DNA of 64,000 nt from Roseateles hydrophilus (GCF_026712245.1 NZ_JAPPUY010000006.1:124001-188000), one strand, 5' to 3'; counted from the stretch's first letter, positions 48,520 to 58,151 are shown. The notes: generated by a model from the letters alone, not told the origin. A program made the numbers and translations.

Positions 48520-49702
48520 GGCCCAGGTCGCGCGGGCTGGCGCCAGGAAAGACCTGCGCCAGCTGCGCGTCGTTCAGGCCGTACATGCGCCGGAACAGGC
48601 CACCCAGCGTGGCCCGCACCTCGTTGAGCACGGGCCAGTCGCGGTTCTGGTGCAGCGTGGCCGCGCTGACGGCCACCTGCTCGCCCGCGATGCGCCCGCC
48701 GCGCACGGCGCCGCCCAGCACCCAGTAGGCGCTGCCGTGGCCGTGGTCGGTGCCGCGGTTGCCGTTCTCGCGGAAGGTGCGGCCGAACTCGCTCATCACC
48801 ACGACGACGGTGTGGCGCCATTGCGGCCCCATCTCGTCGGCAAACAGCGCCAGGCCGCGCCCCAGCTCGCCCAGCCGCGTGGCCAGCGTGCCAGTGGCGC
48901 CGCCCTGGCCCACGTGGGTGTCCCAGCCGCCCACGTCGATGAAGCCCAGCGTGACACGCTCGCGCATCAGCCGCGCGACGCGGCGCGCCTCCAGCGCGAA
49001 GCCCTTGGGCGCGATGGCGCCACGGCTGGCGGCCTGCATCTCGGCGGCCATCTCTTCGGCCTTCATGCCGGCCATCTCTCGGGCGACCTCGTCGCGCACC
49101 TCGAAGCCGCCGCTCACGGCCTCGGCGAAGCGTGTGCCGGCGTACATGCCGCTGATGAGCTGGGCCTGGGCCGGCGTGATGGCCGGCTTGTTCACGTCGC
49201 GAAGCGCCTGGTTGGCCACCGGCTGCTCGCCGCGCAGGATCAGCGGCAGCTGGTCGGTGAAGGCCATGGCCTGCAGGCGCGTGGGGCTGCCCAGCACCGT
49301 GGCCAGCCGGTTCATGAAGCCGCTGCGGAAGTCGCGCGGCCCCTGCTCGGCCTGGCCCAGCTCGATGTGGTCCTGCGTCTCGAAATGGCTGCGCGACAGG
49401 TCGCGGCTGCCGGCAAACGGCACGAAGGCCGCTTGCTGGCGCCGCCACAGCGGGTGCACGCTGTCGGCCAGCGCGGGCGCCAGGCCCCAGTCGCTGTCCA
49501 GCGCCAGCGCGGCGGCCTTCGGGATCGCAATGTTGGGGCGCGCCTCGGCATAGAAGGGCGCCGTGGGCACCAGCAGGTTGGCGGCGTCGTAGCCGCCGCG
49601 CAGGAACACCACCAGCAGGCGCGGCGCGTCTGGTGCGCCGGCCCATACGCGGGCGGGCAGCGCGGCGCCCAGGCCCAGTTGAAGCAGCAGTCGTCGGTCC
49701 AT
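48512..49702 (-). CDS. DUF1501 exported protein
   Basis: A 396-residue protein of the DUF1501 family (alkaline-phosphatase-like fold). A signal with two Arg (MDRRLLLQLGLGAALPARVWAG) suggests export. Family features are LLVVFLRGGYDAANLLVPT, SRSHFETQDHIELG, IDVGGWDTHVGQ, VVVVMSEFGRTFRENGNRGTDHGHG and YWVLGGAVRGG. Function is unknown; the His/Asp clusters suggest metal-dependent hydrolysis. It follows the DUF1800 gene by 5 bases. These two families almost always occur together. Confidence 0.88.
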   Translation of the reverse strand: MDRRLLLQLGLGAALPARVWAGAPDAPRLLVVFLRGGYDAANLLVPTAPFYAEARPNIAIPKAAALALDSDWGLAPALADSVHPLWRRQQAAFVPFAGSRDLSRSHFETQDHIELGQAEQGPRDFRSGFMNRLATVLGSPTRLQAMAFTDQLPLILRGEQPVANQALRDVNKPAITPAQAQLISGMYAGTRFAEAVSGGFEVRDEVAREMAGMKAEEMAAEMQAASRGAIAPKGFALEARRVARLMRERVTLGFIDVGGWDTHVGQGGATGTLATRLGELGRGLALFADEMGPQWRHTVVVVMSEFGRTFRENGNRGTDHGHGSAYWVLGGAVRGGRIAGEQVAVSAATLHQNRDWPVLNEVRATLGGLFRRMYGLNDAQLAQVFPGASPRDLGLI

Positions 49703-49707
49703 GGCGC

Positions 49708-51234
49708 TCACCGGTGCATGAGTTCGGGGGAGGACAGCAGCAGGCCGTTCCATTCCTGCTGCGAGCCGGCCGCGGCCAGTGCCTGCCGCGTGGCTGCGGT
49801 CAGACGCGGCGCGATGGCGTCGAAGTACAGCGGCTGCGCCAGCTGCGGGAAGGCCGGCCGCTCGCGCGTGTCGCCCTCGGGCTTGAACAGGCCGGCGCTG
49901 CCGCTGCCCAGCGTGCGGGCGATCTCGAAGCGCGTGTTCAGCTGGCCGGGGCCGGCCCAGGCGCTTTCGTCCAGCGGGTAGCCATCGGGTGTCTGTCGGT
50001 TGAAGGGCGACTGCCCCAACCGGCCCAGCCAGCCCAGCATGGGGCCGGTGTTGAGCACCACGCGGTCGGCATAGGCCAGCCGCACCGCGCCGATCACGAA
50101 GTGCGCCGGGTCCTTGAACTTGGCGCCCAGCGAGGCCTCGAACTCGGGCGCGCTGACCATGGCGCGCAGCACCTCGTCCAGCCGGCCGTCGGTCTGCTGC
50201 CAGCGCTGCACCATGCGCGCCACCAGCGCGGGCGGCGGCGTGTCGGCCACGAAGTACTGGGCCAGCTTGCGCGACACGTGGCGGGCGGTGCTGGGGTGGC
50301 GGGCCAGCAGGTCCAGCACCTGGTCCAGCTCGGCCTCGCCCTGGCCCTTGATCGTGAGGCCCAGCAGCTGCTTGTCGCCGAAGTCGTGCCGCGCGGGGTG
50401 GAACTCGGTCAGCCCGGCCAGCCGGTAGCCGGCCTCGTGCTCGGGCTTGAGGCGGGGCCTGCTGCCGCTGGCGTTGACGCCCAGGCCGGTCAGCACGCGG
50501 GCGAGCTCCTGCACATCGCGCTGGCTGTAGCCGCCGTCCACGCCCAGCGTGTGCAGCTCCAGCAGCTCGCGCGCGTAGTTCTCGTTGAGGCGGCCGGCGG
50601 CGTTCTGGTCGTTGTCCAGGTAGCGCAGCATGGCCGGGTGGCGGGCCGTGTAGCCCAGCAGGTCGCGGAAGCGCCCGAGCGAGCGCTCGTGCAGGCCCTG
50701 CTCGTAGTCGCCCACCATGGCGCGCAGGTTGTGCTTGTACTGGTGGACGTTGAAGTGGTTGAACCAGAACCAGCCCAGCTGCGCCTGCAGTTGCTGCGGG
50801 GCGTACAGCGCCCGCAGCAGCTGGCGCGTGGCGGCGTCGCGGGCCAGCCGATTCATGGCGGCCTGGTACTGCTTCTGCGCCTCGGCCTTGGCCGTGTCGT
50901 CGGTCAGCGCATCGGCGGCCTTGCGCTGGGCTTCCATGCGCTGCACCAGCGCGGGCAGCGGCTCGCGCAGGCTGGGCAGCGCGTCGAGCTGGGCCTGGGC
51001 CGCCTCGGGCAGCGGGGCGTTGGTGGCCGGCTGCAGCTGGGCGGCCAGCCAGGTGCTGCGGCCCTGGCGGCGCAGTTGCGCCAGGTCTGCGCTGCGGGCA
51101 CCCCAGGTCAGCCGGTCCAGCCACAGCGCGTCCCGTGCCGGGTCTTGCCCCGTCGCGGGCGATGTGGGCGCCGTGGCACAGCCGGTGAGGGCTGTCATGA
51201 CCAGGGCGGCAAGGGTGAGGGCGAGCGTTCTCAT
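49708..51234 (-). CDS. DUF1800 lipoprotein
   Basis: A 508-residue helical protein of the DUF1800 family. A lipobox at TALTGCATAP near residue 18 points to membrane anchoring. Family landmarks are LDRLTWGARSADLAQLRRQG, LGWFWFNHFNVHQYKHNLR, LDNDQNAAGRLNENYARELLELHTLGVDGGYSQRDVQELARVLTG and ARHPSTARHVSRKLAQYFV. Role unknown. It leads a two-gene operon with DUF1501. The ATG at 51234 was chosen because it begins the lipoprotein signal; upstream in-frame ATG codons do not. Confidence 0.87.
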   Translation of the reverse strand: MRTLALTLAALVMTALTGCATAPTSPATGQDPARDALWLDRLTWGARSADLAQLRRQGRSTWLAAQLQPATNAPLPEAAQAQLDALPSLREPLPALVQRMEAQRKAADALTDDTAKAEAQKQYQAAMNRLARDAATRQLLRALYAPQQLQAQLGWFWFNHFNVHQYKHNLRAMVGDYEQGLHERSLGRFRDLLGYTARHPAMLRYLDNDQNAAGRLNENYARELLELHTLGVDGGYSQRDVQELARVLTGLGVNASGSRPRLKPEHEAGYRLAGLTEFHPARHDFGDKQLLGLTIKGQGEAELDQVLDLLARHPSTARHVSRKLAQYFVADTPPPALVARMVQRWQQTDGRLDEVLRAMVSAPEFEASLGAKFKDPAHFVIGAVRLAYADRVVLNTGPMLGWLGRLGQSPFNRQTPDGYPLDESAWAGPGQLNTRFEIARTLGSGSAGLFKPEGDTRERPAFPQLAQPLYFDAIAPRLTAATRQALAAAGSQQEWNGLLLSSPELMHR

Positions 51235-51388
51235 GGCGGGCGCCATGATGGCGCGGCCGGGCTCGGCCGTCGATGGCGGCAACAAGACTTCACATGTCGG
51301 CGCTGCTGTCGTGCCTTGGCGCGGGCCGAGCGCCAGGCTGCCCCCAATGCCTGCGTTCAGCAGAAGCGCTTGGGGGCGAGGGCTTCGT

Positions 51389-52372
51389 TTACTTGATGTA
51401 GATCTTGTCGAACAGGCCGCCGTCGTCGAAGTGCGCCTTCTGCGCCGTGCGCCAGTCGCCGAACAGCTCGCCCAGCGTGAACAGCTTCACCGGCTGGAAG
51501 GTCTTCGCGTACTTCGCCGCCACCTTGCCATCACGCGGACGGTAGTAGTTCTGAGCGGCCAGCTCCTGGCCTTCGGGGCCGTACAGGAACTCCAGGTAGG
51601 CCTGGGCCTGCTTGCGCGTGCCGCGCTTGTCCACCACCTTGTCCACCACCGCCACCGGCGGCTCGGCCAGGATGGACAGGCTGGGCGTGACGATCTCGAA
51701 CTTCTCCGGGCCTAGCTCCTTCACGGCCAGGAAGGCCTCGTTCTCCCACGCGATCAGCACGTCACCGATGCCGCGCTCGACAAACGTCGTCGTGGAGCCG
51801 CGCGCGCCGGAGTCCAGCACCTTGGTGTTGGCGTAGATCTTCTTGACGAACTCCTGCGCCGTGGCGGGCGTGCCGCCGTTCTTCAGGTTGTAGCCCCAGG
51901 CGGCCAGGTAGTTCCAGCGCGCGCCGCCGCTGGTCTTGGGGTTGGGGGTGATGACTTCCACGCCCGGCTTGACCAGGTCGTTCCAGTCCTTGATGCCCTT
52001 GGGGTTGCCCTTGCGCACCAGGAAGACGATGGTGGAGGTGTAGGGGCTGGCGTTCTGCGGCAGGCGCTTCTGCCAGTCCAGCGGCAGCAGCTTGTGGTCG
52101 GCCACGGCGTCGATGTCGTAGGCCAGGGCCAGCGTGACGACATCGGCCTCCAGGCCGTCGATGACGGAGCGGGCTTGCTTGCCCGAGCCGCCGTGCGAGG
52201 TCTTGATGGTGACGGTCTCGCCCGTCTTGGCCTTCCAGTGGGCCGCGAAGGCCTTGTTGAAGTCCTGGTAGAGCTCGCGCGTCGGGTCGTAGGAGACGTT
52301 GAGCAGCGTGGTCTGCGCAAAGGCGCCGGTGGCGGCAAGGGTCAGGGCGAGGGTGGCAAGAACGGTTCGCAT
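51389..52372 (-). CDS. Sulfate/thiosulfate-binding periplasmic protein, first copy
   Basis: A 327-residue periplasmic protein with signal peptide ending in [48 protein letters not shown] and [14 protein letters not shown] match the sulfate-binding family (Sbp/CysP). No permease or ATPase gene adjoins it; it would have to share the CysTWA transporter at 58-61 kb. It stands alone, with 154 bases to the DUF1800 gene and 204 bases to the divergent dioxygenase. Confidence 0.88.
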   Translation of the reverse strand: MRTVLATLALTLAATGAFAQTTLLNVSYDPTRELYQDFNKAFAAHWKAKTGETVTIKTSHGGSGKQARSVIDGLEADVVTLALAYDIDAVADHKLLPLDWQKRLPQNASPYTSTIVFLVRKGNPKGIKDWNDLVKPGVEVITPNPKTSGGARWNYLAAWGYNLKNGGTPATAQEFVKKIYANTKVLDSGARGSTTTFVERGIGDVLIAWENEAFLAVKELGPEKFEIVTPSLSILAEPPVAVVDKVVDKRGTRKQAQAYLEFLYGPEGQELAAQNYYRPRDGKVAAKYAKTFQPVKLFTLGELFGDWRTAQKAHFDDGGLFDKIYIK

Positions 52373-52576
52373 GAAAGGCCTGCTGAAGTGATGGGCCTCA
52401 CTCTAGGAAGGCGGCCCGGCACTCACAACGAAGGCTTGCGCAGCTGCTCATGCGTTTTTCGTTGCATCCGGCGGCGCATGTGTCGGCTTGGTGATATGGC
52501 AGCCACACACGGGAAACCCGGCCTTCCTACAGTGACCGCGAGACCCCAACGACGCCGCCGCAAAGGCGGCCTGCCC

Positions 52577-53509
52577 ATGCGTTCCACTGCTGATTCCCCC
52601 ACCCGCCCCGATGCCAATCGCCGCCGCCTGCTGGGCGCGTTAGGCGCCCTGTGTGCCCCGGCCGCCAGCCCGGCGGCCGATGGCGCCGTGCCGGTGACCA
52701 CGGCCACGCCACTGGAGGCCGAACTGCAGCGACTGGCGGGTCAGGCGGCGGCGGGCTGCAGCGTGGTGGCCCACGAAACGGAAGGGCCTTTCCCGCTGCG
52801 CGCGGCGTTGGCCGGCTCGGCGCTGCTGCGCAGCGACATGACCGAGGGCCGCCCCGGCGTGCCGCTGACGCTGCGCGTCGTCGTGACGGACGCGAGCCGG
52901 CGCTGCGCCCCACTGGCGGGCGCCTGGGTCTACCTGTGGCATTGCGACAAAGACGGCGCCTACTCCGGCGACGAGCAGGCCGGCGCCGGCGCTGCCCAGC
53001 CCTCGACCTTCATGCGCGCTGTGCAGCGCTGCGATGCCGACGGCGCGGTGACGTTTCGCACCGTCTACCCCGGCTGGTACGAGGGCCGCATCACGCACAT
53101 CCACTGCATGGTGTTCCTGCCCGGCAGCGCGCTGTCGGCACGCAGCGCCTCGGTGGCGACGACGCAGTTCGCGTTCCCGCCCGCGGTGACGGACACCGTC
53201 TACGCCAGCCCGCTGTACGGCCAGGGCCCCAACACCTCGGTGCGCAGCTTTGCGGAGGACATGGTGTTTGCCGACGGCACCGCCACCGAGATGCTGGCCC
53301 TGTCGGGCAGCGTGGCAGCCGGCTACCTGGCCGGCATCACGCTCGCAGTGGACCCGGCCGCGCCGCCGCGGGCGGAGCTGCTGGGCGAGCCGGGCGGCCC
53401 CGGCCGGGGCCCGCGTCCGCCGGACGGCGCGTTGCCGCCCCCGCCGCTGGGCCTGGGGCTGCGGCCCCTGCCTGGCGGGCCAGGACCGCGCTCGCGCCGT
53501 CCTGGCTGA
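52577..53509 (+). CDS. Intradiol dioxygenase-like secreted protein
   Basis: A 310-residue protein with a Tat-like signal (NRRRLLGALGALCAPAASPA). ETEGPF near residue 70 is the family start. AWVYLWHCDKDGAYSG has the first iron Tyr, and YPGWYEGRITHIH holds the second Tyr and the two His ligands. Secreted intradiol enzymes of this type open catechol-like rings; partner and substrate are unknown. The last 40 residues are a Pro/Gly/Arg tail without similarity to the fold. It ends at the stop of the convergent LysR gene. Confidence 0.82.
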   Translation: MRSTADSPTRPDANRRRLLGALGALCAPAASPAADGAVPVTTATPLEAELQRLAGQAAAGCSVVAHETEGPFPLRAALAGSALLRSDMTEGRPGVPLTLRVVVTDASRRCAPLAGAWVYLWHCDKDGAYSGDEQAGAGAAQPSTFMRAVQRCDADGAVTFRTVYPGWYEGRITHIHCMVFLPGSALSARSASVATTQFAFPPAVTDTVYASPLYGQGPNTSVRSFAEDMVFADGTATEMLALSGSVAAGYLAGITLAVDPAAPPRAELLGEPGGPGRGPRPPDGALPPPPLGLGLRPLPGGPGPRSRRPG

Positions 53510-54481
53510 TCAGCCGCCCACGGCGCGCAGCAGCGGCGGCAGCGTGTCGCCGCTGTCGTCCGCCGTCAGCTGGCGCTGGGCGTCGACCACCTCGCGCGTC
53601 AACGGCGAAGCGAAGGTCTGGATGAAGGCGTACACGTAGTCGCGCAGGTAGGCGCTGCGGCGCACGGCCAGCCGCGTCATGTTGTCGGCGAACAGGTGGC
53701 GGGCGTCGAGTGCGCGCAGCTGGCGGTCGCGCTCGTCATCGAAGGCGATGGCCGCGACGATGCCCACGCCCAGGCCCAGCTCCACGTAGGTCTTGATGAC
53801 GTCGGCGTCCATCGCGCTGAGCACGATGTGTGGCGCGAGCTGCGCGCTGGCGAAGGCCTCGTCGATGTGCGAGCGGCCGGTGTAGCCGGGCTCGTAGGTG
53901 ACGATGGGGAACTGCGCCAGGCGGGCCAGCGTGAGCGGGCCGTCCAGCAGCGGGTGGCCCGGCGGCACGACGACCGAATGCGTCCAGCGGTAGCAGGGCA
54001 GGGCGATCAGCTCGGGGTACTCGGCCAGCGCCTCGGTGGCGATGCCCACGTCGGCCTCGCCGTCCAGCAGCAACTTGGCGATCTGCTGCGGCGAGCCTTG
54101 CTGCAGGTGCAGGCTGACGTCGGGGTGGTGGGCGCGGAAGTCGCGCACGGCGGGCGGCAGCGCGTAGCGCGCCTGGCTGTGCGTGGCGGCGATGCGCAAG
54201 CGGCCGCTGCCCGCCTGCGCGAAGTCATCGGCGGCGCGCTTGAGGTTCTCGGCCTCCTGCAGCAGCCGCTCGATGACGGGCAGCACATGCTCGCCCGGCT
54301 CGGTCAGCCCGGTCAGTCGCTTGCCGACGCGCACGAACAGCTCGATGCCCAGCTCCTCCTCCAACTCGCGGATCTGCCTGCTCACGCCGGGCTGCGAGGT
54401 GTGCAGGGCCTGGGCGACTTCGGTCAGGTTGAAGCCACGGCGCTGGGCCTCGCGAACGGAACGGAGCTGCTGGAAGTTCAT
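53510..54481 (-). CDS. CysB/Cbl-type LysR regulator
   Basis: A 323-residue regulator starting MNFQQLRSVREAQRRGFNLTEVA, the typical CysB N-terminus, with HTSQPGVSRQIRELEEELG as the recognition helix region. The sensor domain shows RIAATHSQARYALPP, sulfate/acetylserine-type pocket wording QQGSPQQIAKLLLDGEADVGIATE and VVPPGHPL. It should control sulfur assimilation, including the sbp and cysTWA genes in this window. The ATG at 54481 is fixed by the conserved N-terminus. Confidence 0.9.
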   Translation of the reverse strand: MNFQQLRSVREAQRRGFNLTEVAQALHTSQPGVSRQIRELEEELGIELFVRVGKRLTGLTEPGEHVLPVIERLLQEAENLKRAADDFAQAGSGRLRIAATHSQARYALPPAVRDFRAHHPDVSLHLQQGSPQQIAKLLLDGEADVGIATEALAEYPELIALPCYRWTHSVVVPPGHPLLDGPLTLARLAQFPIVTYEPGYTGRSHIDEAFASAQLAPHIVLSAMDADVIKTYVELGLGVGIVAAIAFDDERDRQLRALDARHLFADNMTRLAVRRSAYLRDYVYAFIQTFASPLTREVVDAQRQLTADDSGDTLPPLLRAVGG

Positions 54482-54614
54482 GCGGCGGCATTCTGGTGAG
54501 TCGGGCTGCGCCTGTCGTCGAACGAATCGCGATATCGATATGCGTTTCCCGCCAGGCTCTCGGGGGCATTGCCGGCTCACTACAGTCGCGGCTTCCCGCA
54601 CTTGGAGATCCGCG

Positions 54615-55496
54615 ATGACCCGTCCGCACGAGATTCCGGCCGAGGCCTGGCCACTGTTTGACCGCTATGTGCACGGCGACCTCAGCCGCCGTGGGTTTCT
54701 GGACCAGGCGGCGCGCTTTGCCGGCGGCCCGGCCGGTGCGGCCGCGCTGCTGGCCGCACTCAGCCCCAATTTCGCCGCGGCGCAGCAGGTCAAGCCCGAC
54801 GACGTGCGCCTCGGCACGCGCCGGCAGGCGTTTGCGTCGCCGGACGGCCATGGCGAAGTGAAGGGCTATCTCGCCAAGCCGGCGGGTGCGACGGGCAAGC
54901 TGCCCGCGGTGCTGGTGATCCACGAGAACCGCGGCCTGAACCCGCACATCGAGGACATCACCCGCCGCGTGGCACTGGCGGGCTATGTGGCCTATGCGCC
55001 TGACGCGCTGACACCGCTGGGCGGCTACCCGGGCACGGAGGACGAGGCCCGGGCCTTGTTCCAGAAGCTGGACCCGGCCAAGGCGCGCGCCGACATCGTG
55101 GCCAGCGCGCGCGGGCTGCTGAGGCTGGCCGATGCCAACGGCAAGGTCGGCGTGGTGGGTTTCTGCTACGGCGGTTCGCTGGCCAACCACATCGCCACGC
55201 AGGTGTCCGAGGTGGCGGTGGCCGTGCCGTTTTACGGTGGCGCCCCGGCGCTGGAGGACGTGCCGCGCATCAAGGCGCGACTGCTCATCCACCACGCGGC
55301 CAACGACGAACGCATCAACGCCGCCTGGCCGGCCTACGAGGCCGCCTTGAAGGCGGCCGGCGTGCGCTACGAGCAGCACAGCTACCCGGGCACACAGCAT
55401 GGCTTCAACAATGACACGACGCCGCGGTATGACGCCGCGGCGGCGCAGTTGGCGTGGGAGCGGACGCTGGCGGCGTTCAAGCAGGCGCTGGGGTAG
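54615..55496 (+). CDS. Dienelactone hydrolase family protein, Tat-exported
   Basis: A 293-residue alpha/beta hydrolase. A Tat-like signal (SRRGFLDQAARFAGG then a hydrophobic stretch to AAAQQ) occupies residues 25-60. VLVIHENRGLNPHIEDI and VGVVGFCYGGSLANH (nucleophile Cys in G-x-C-x-G-G) and QHGFNND (His) match dienelactone hydrolase; the Asp lies in IHHAANDERI. Substrate is unknown. It is divergent from the CysB-type gene, 133 bases apart. Confidence 0.87.
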   Translation: MTRPHEIPAEAWPLFDRYVHGDLSRRGFLDQAARFAGGPAGAAALLAALSPNFAAAQQVKPDDVRLGTRRQAFASPDGHGEVKGYLAKPAGATGKLPAVLVIHENRGLNPHIEDITRRVALAGYVAYAPDALTPLGGYPGTEDEARALFQKLDPAKARADIVASARGLLRLADANGKVGVVGFCYGGSLANHIATQVSEVAVAVPFYGGAPALEDVPRIKARLLIHHAANDERINAAWPAYEAALKAAGVRYEQHSYPGTQHGFNNDTTPRYDAAAAQLAWERTLAAFKQALG

Positions 55497-55606
55497 TGGG
55501 TGCGCGTGACGGTCGGGTAGGGGATGTCGACTAGCGGCCAGGAACGGGCGGCGGCCAAGGTTCGCTTTCGATGGCCACCCTTCCGGGCTGTTCCACAATC
55601 CGCGCC

Positions 55607-56065
55607 ATGTCATTCGCCTTGGCTCTACTGATCTACGTAGGCGTCTACATCGCGTCACAGCGCTGGCTAGGCGACATCTTCACCGCCTACACGCGGATTT
55701 GCATCACCTTCCTACTGTCGCCTGCAGTTCTGTTCTGCTCTTTTGCATTGCTTGAGTTGCTAACTGGAGAGGGCAACGGGCTTGCTGCATTGGTGGCCAT
55801 AGCCGTTTTCGGGCTTCCACTTTTCTTGCTTGCGTTGGTTGGCCTGTTTCTCGGGTCGGTAGTAGGTTGGGTTCGCTTGGGCGCAGGACCCAGCGTTGGC
55901 CGGCCTTCATCTGAAGAGCTTGCATCAGAAGCAACGTGTTCTCGCTGTGGACATCCGCTTGCTACACACCGCCTGAGTGATACCAAGCCGGTTTACTTGC
56001 AGTGCGACCATGCAGGGTGCGGATGCACTACGCATCAAGATGAGCAGCGTGGGAATTCCGTGTGA
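55607..56065 (+). CDS. Hypothetical membrane protein with a C-terminal Cys-rich motif
   Basis: A 152-residue protein with three to four hydrophobic segments (residues 1-20, 35-60, 65-95) and a cytoplasmic-type tail holding CSRCGHPLATH and LQCDHAGCGC, which could bind zinc. No family recognised. The ATG at 55607 starts the first membrane segment; an in-frame upstream ATG at 55571 would add 12 polar residues. GC is clearly lower than in its neighbours, so it may have been acquired, but no attC or mobile-element end was found around it. Confidence 0.65.
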   Translation: MSFALALLIYVGVYIASQRWLGDIFTAYTRICITFLLSPAVLFCSFALLELLTGEGNGLAALVAIAVFGLPLFLLALVGLFLGSVVGWVRLGAGPSVGRPSSEELASEATCSRCGHPLATHRLSDTKPVYLQCDHAGCGCTTHQDEQRGNSV

Positions 56066-56206
56066 GTGAATGGAGCATAGGCAGGCTTCGAATCACTGCA
56101 TCGAAGCGAGCGCCTCGGCGACACGAAGTACAGCTCCGGCTCGGGAACTGCCGGCCTCGGCTTCCTCGATGGTTGACGGGATCGCCGACTTTGCCAAGTC
56201 ATCCGG

Positions 56207-56794
56207 CTACACCGCAAACGCCCATTCGCGGAACTCCGCGTGCCGGGGCCGTTGTTCCGCAGCGTGGCGCGCTCGCGCCGCATCGACCCAGCTCTTGGCC
56301 ACGGGCAGCGGCCCGAAGCCGGCCTCTGCATTGATGTGGCCGACGGCGCCGAGGTTGCTGTAACTGGCGCCCCAGCGATGTGCCCACCGGGCGGCGCTGG
56401 CCGCGCTCATCCAGGGGTCGTTGCTGCTGGCGATCAGGCGCGCGCGACCCGGCAGGCGATGGTGGGGCAGGGCTTCAGCCAGGCCGAAGCGGTCGGGTTC
56501 GGCCGGGGCGACGAACAGCGCCTCGCGGATGGGCGAGTCGGGGTGGTCGGCCAGGTGTTTGGCCAGCGCCAGGCAGCCAAAGCTGTGGGCCACGGCCAGC
56601 CATTCACCTTCGCCAGCAACCTCCAGCGTGCGCTGGACGCGTTCGGCCCAGCGCTCCAGGTCGGGCTTGCTGGGGTCGCGTTGCACGACGCGGCGGGCGT
56701 CGCGGTACTGGCCCTGCAGCCAGGTCTGCCAGTGGGCCGGGCCGCTGTCGTGCAGGCCCGGGATGATGAGGACACGCGGCGGCTTGTAGGGCAT
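56207..56794 (-). CDS. RBBP9/YdeN family alpha/beta hydrolase
   Basis: A 195-residue serine hydrolase-like protein. VLIIPGLHDSGPAHWQTWLQ is the family start, VAHSFGCLALAKHLAD holds the nucleophile Ser (H-S-F-G), SSNDPW the Asp, and GHINAEAGFG the His. Substrate unknown. It starts 10 bases after the TOBE/Mop gene stop and forms an operon with it. The 141 bases beyond its stop hold no gene. Confidence 0.85.
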   Translation of the reverse strand: MPYKPPRVLIIPGLHDSGPAHWQTWLQGQYRDARRVVQRDPSKPDLERWAERVQRTLEVAGEGEWLAVAHSFGCLALAKHLADHPDSPIREALFVAPAEPDRFGLAEALPHHRLPGRARLIASSNDPWMSAASAARWAHRWGASYSNLGAVGHINAEAGFGPLPVAKSWVDAARARHAAEQRPRHAEFREWAFAV

Positions 56795-56804
56795 GACCGT
56801 CTCC

Positions 56805-57023
56805 TCAGAGCGTGGCGATGGACACCTCGGTGGACTTGACCAGGGCCACGACCTCGCGGCCGACTTCGAGGCCGAGGTCCTTGACCGAGCGCGTCGTGAT
56901 GACCGAGGTGACGATGTCGCCGCTGCGGGTCACGACGTCGACCTCGGAGACGACCGGGCCCTCGATGATTTCCTTGATGGTGCCGCGGAACTGGTTGCGG
57001 ACGTTGATGGCGGTGATGGTCAT
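56805..57023 (-). CDS. TOBE/Mop-domain molybdate-binding protein (molbindin)
   Basis: A 72-residue single TOBE domain: MTITAINVRNQFRGTIKEIIEGPVVSEV, then SGDIVTSVITTRSVKDLGLEVG and VALVKSTEVSIATL. Such small proteins assemble into hexamers and store molybdate or tungstate in the cytoplasm. The ATG at 57023 was chosen because the domain starts there. It leads the short operon with the hydrolase; no molybdate transport gene is nearby. Confidence 0.9.
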   Translation of the reverse strand: MTITAINVRNQFRGTIKEIIEGPVVSEVDVVTRSGDIVTSVITTRSVKDLGLEVGREVVALVKSTEVSIATL

Positions 57024-57119
57024 GCTGAGCCTCAGGGAGTGAGGGCTCAGTGTGGAAGCCAGTGCGAGCGCGCGGAACGAAGGGTTTCGCAGAACGCCAT
57101 GCGGTCGCCGAAGATGCAA

Positions 57120-57150
57120 GGGCCGGCCTTGCATGCAGCAAGGCCGGCCC
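57120..57150 (-). terminator. Strong hairpin after the PEP-CTERM gene
   Basis: Two perfectly complementary 13-base arms (57120-57132 and 57138-57150) enclose 5 bases. On the minus strand it lies 25 bases after the PEP-CTERM stop and is followed by TTGCATCTTC, a poor T tract. It separates that gene from the Mop gene. Confidence 0.6.
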
Positions 57151-57175
57151 CTGGGCTCGGTATTGGCTTGTGGAC

Positions 57176-58120
57176 TCAGCGCTGCTTTTGCTGGCGGGCG
57201 CGCAGGCCCAGGCCCAGCAAGGCGACCGACACCAGGGCCAGGCTGCCTGGCTCAGGCAGTTTGTTGTCCGTGGTCTGCACCGTGAAGGTGGCGTTGGCGA
57301 ATGCCAGTGTCTCGTCGCGGCTGCCGGCAGCGCCGTTGCCTTCGTAGTGGAAGTACCAGCGGTTGGTTGTCGGGTCCACGGTGAAGTTGGCCAGATCGCT
57401 CAACAGTGTGAGTGATGCGACGGTGCTGGTCGCGCCGTCACTCACGCGCTTGCGCAGGATGTTGGTGCTGTTGCCAGTCCAGGCTTGCGCATAGGTGATG
57501 TAGTCCTCGCCGCCAAAGTACTCCGCGACACCCCAGTGCGCCCAGTTCTCCGCACCCATCGCGTTGGTGGCCGAAGTCGAACCCAGGTTGGTCACGCTGC
57601 CCGTGTCGATGCTGACCTTGCGCGTTTGGCCTGACACGTCACGGACGATCACGCTGCCCCAGCCGGCATACACGCCGTTCTGACTGCTGCTCGTGCTGAT
57701 CTGGAATGCCGTGCCCAGGGCCACGTTGTTGCTGGTGGGCTGGCCCAGCGCGTTCAGCTCGATCAGGTGGGTGATGTTGGTGGTGCCACCGTAGGTGTAC
57801 GGCGTCGACGCAGAGGTGCCGAACGTGTAGGCCTTGCCGGTCGAGATGTCGGTGAACACGCCATCCATGACGCGCCCGGCATCGCCAGCGTAGACCAGCG
57901 AGTTCTTGTTGAAGCTGGCCAGCCGCCCGTCACCATTCAGAAGCACATTGCCGCCGCTCATCGCGATGCCACCGCGGTCATCGCCCGTGCGGGTATTGAC
58001 TTCAACGGCCGTCACCTGGTTCAGGGTCAGGCTGTCGATACGGAAAGTGACAAGCGCGGCCTGGGCGACGCCGGTGGACAGCAGAGCGGTGGCAATCAGC
58101 GAACGAACGAGACGGGACAT
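57176..58120 (-). CDS. PEP-CTERM sorting domain protein, second copy
   Basis: A 314-residue exported protein with a signal peptide ending in VAQAALV, a Thr/Ser/Asn-rich beta-type body of unknown function, and a C-terminal LPEPGSLALVSVALLGLGLRARQQKQR signal. The exosortase target motif PEP is at about residue 290. The ATG at 58120 follows AAGGAAG. A sigma-54-like promoter lies 32 bases upstream, as for the other PEP-CTERM gene at 29236. Confidence 0.85.
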   Translation of the reverse strand: MSRLVRSLIATALLSTGVAQAALVTFRIDSLTLNQVTAVEVNTRTGDDRGGIAMSGGNVLLNGDGRLASFNKNSLVYAGDAGRVMDGVFTDISTGKAYTFGTSASTPYTYGGTTNITHLIELNALGQPTSNNVALGTAFQISTSSSQNGVYAGWGSVIVRDVSGQTRKVSIDTGSVTNLGSTSATNAMGAENWAHWGVAEYFGGEDYITYAQAWTGNSTNILRKRVSDGATSTVASLTLLSDLANFTVDPTTNRWYFHYEGNGAAGSRDETLAFANATFTVQTTDNKLPEPGSLALVSVALLGLGLRARQQKQR

Positions 58121-58151
58121 GTTCTTCCTTGTTGTTTGACTGTGCGCCCGT

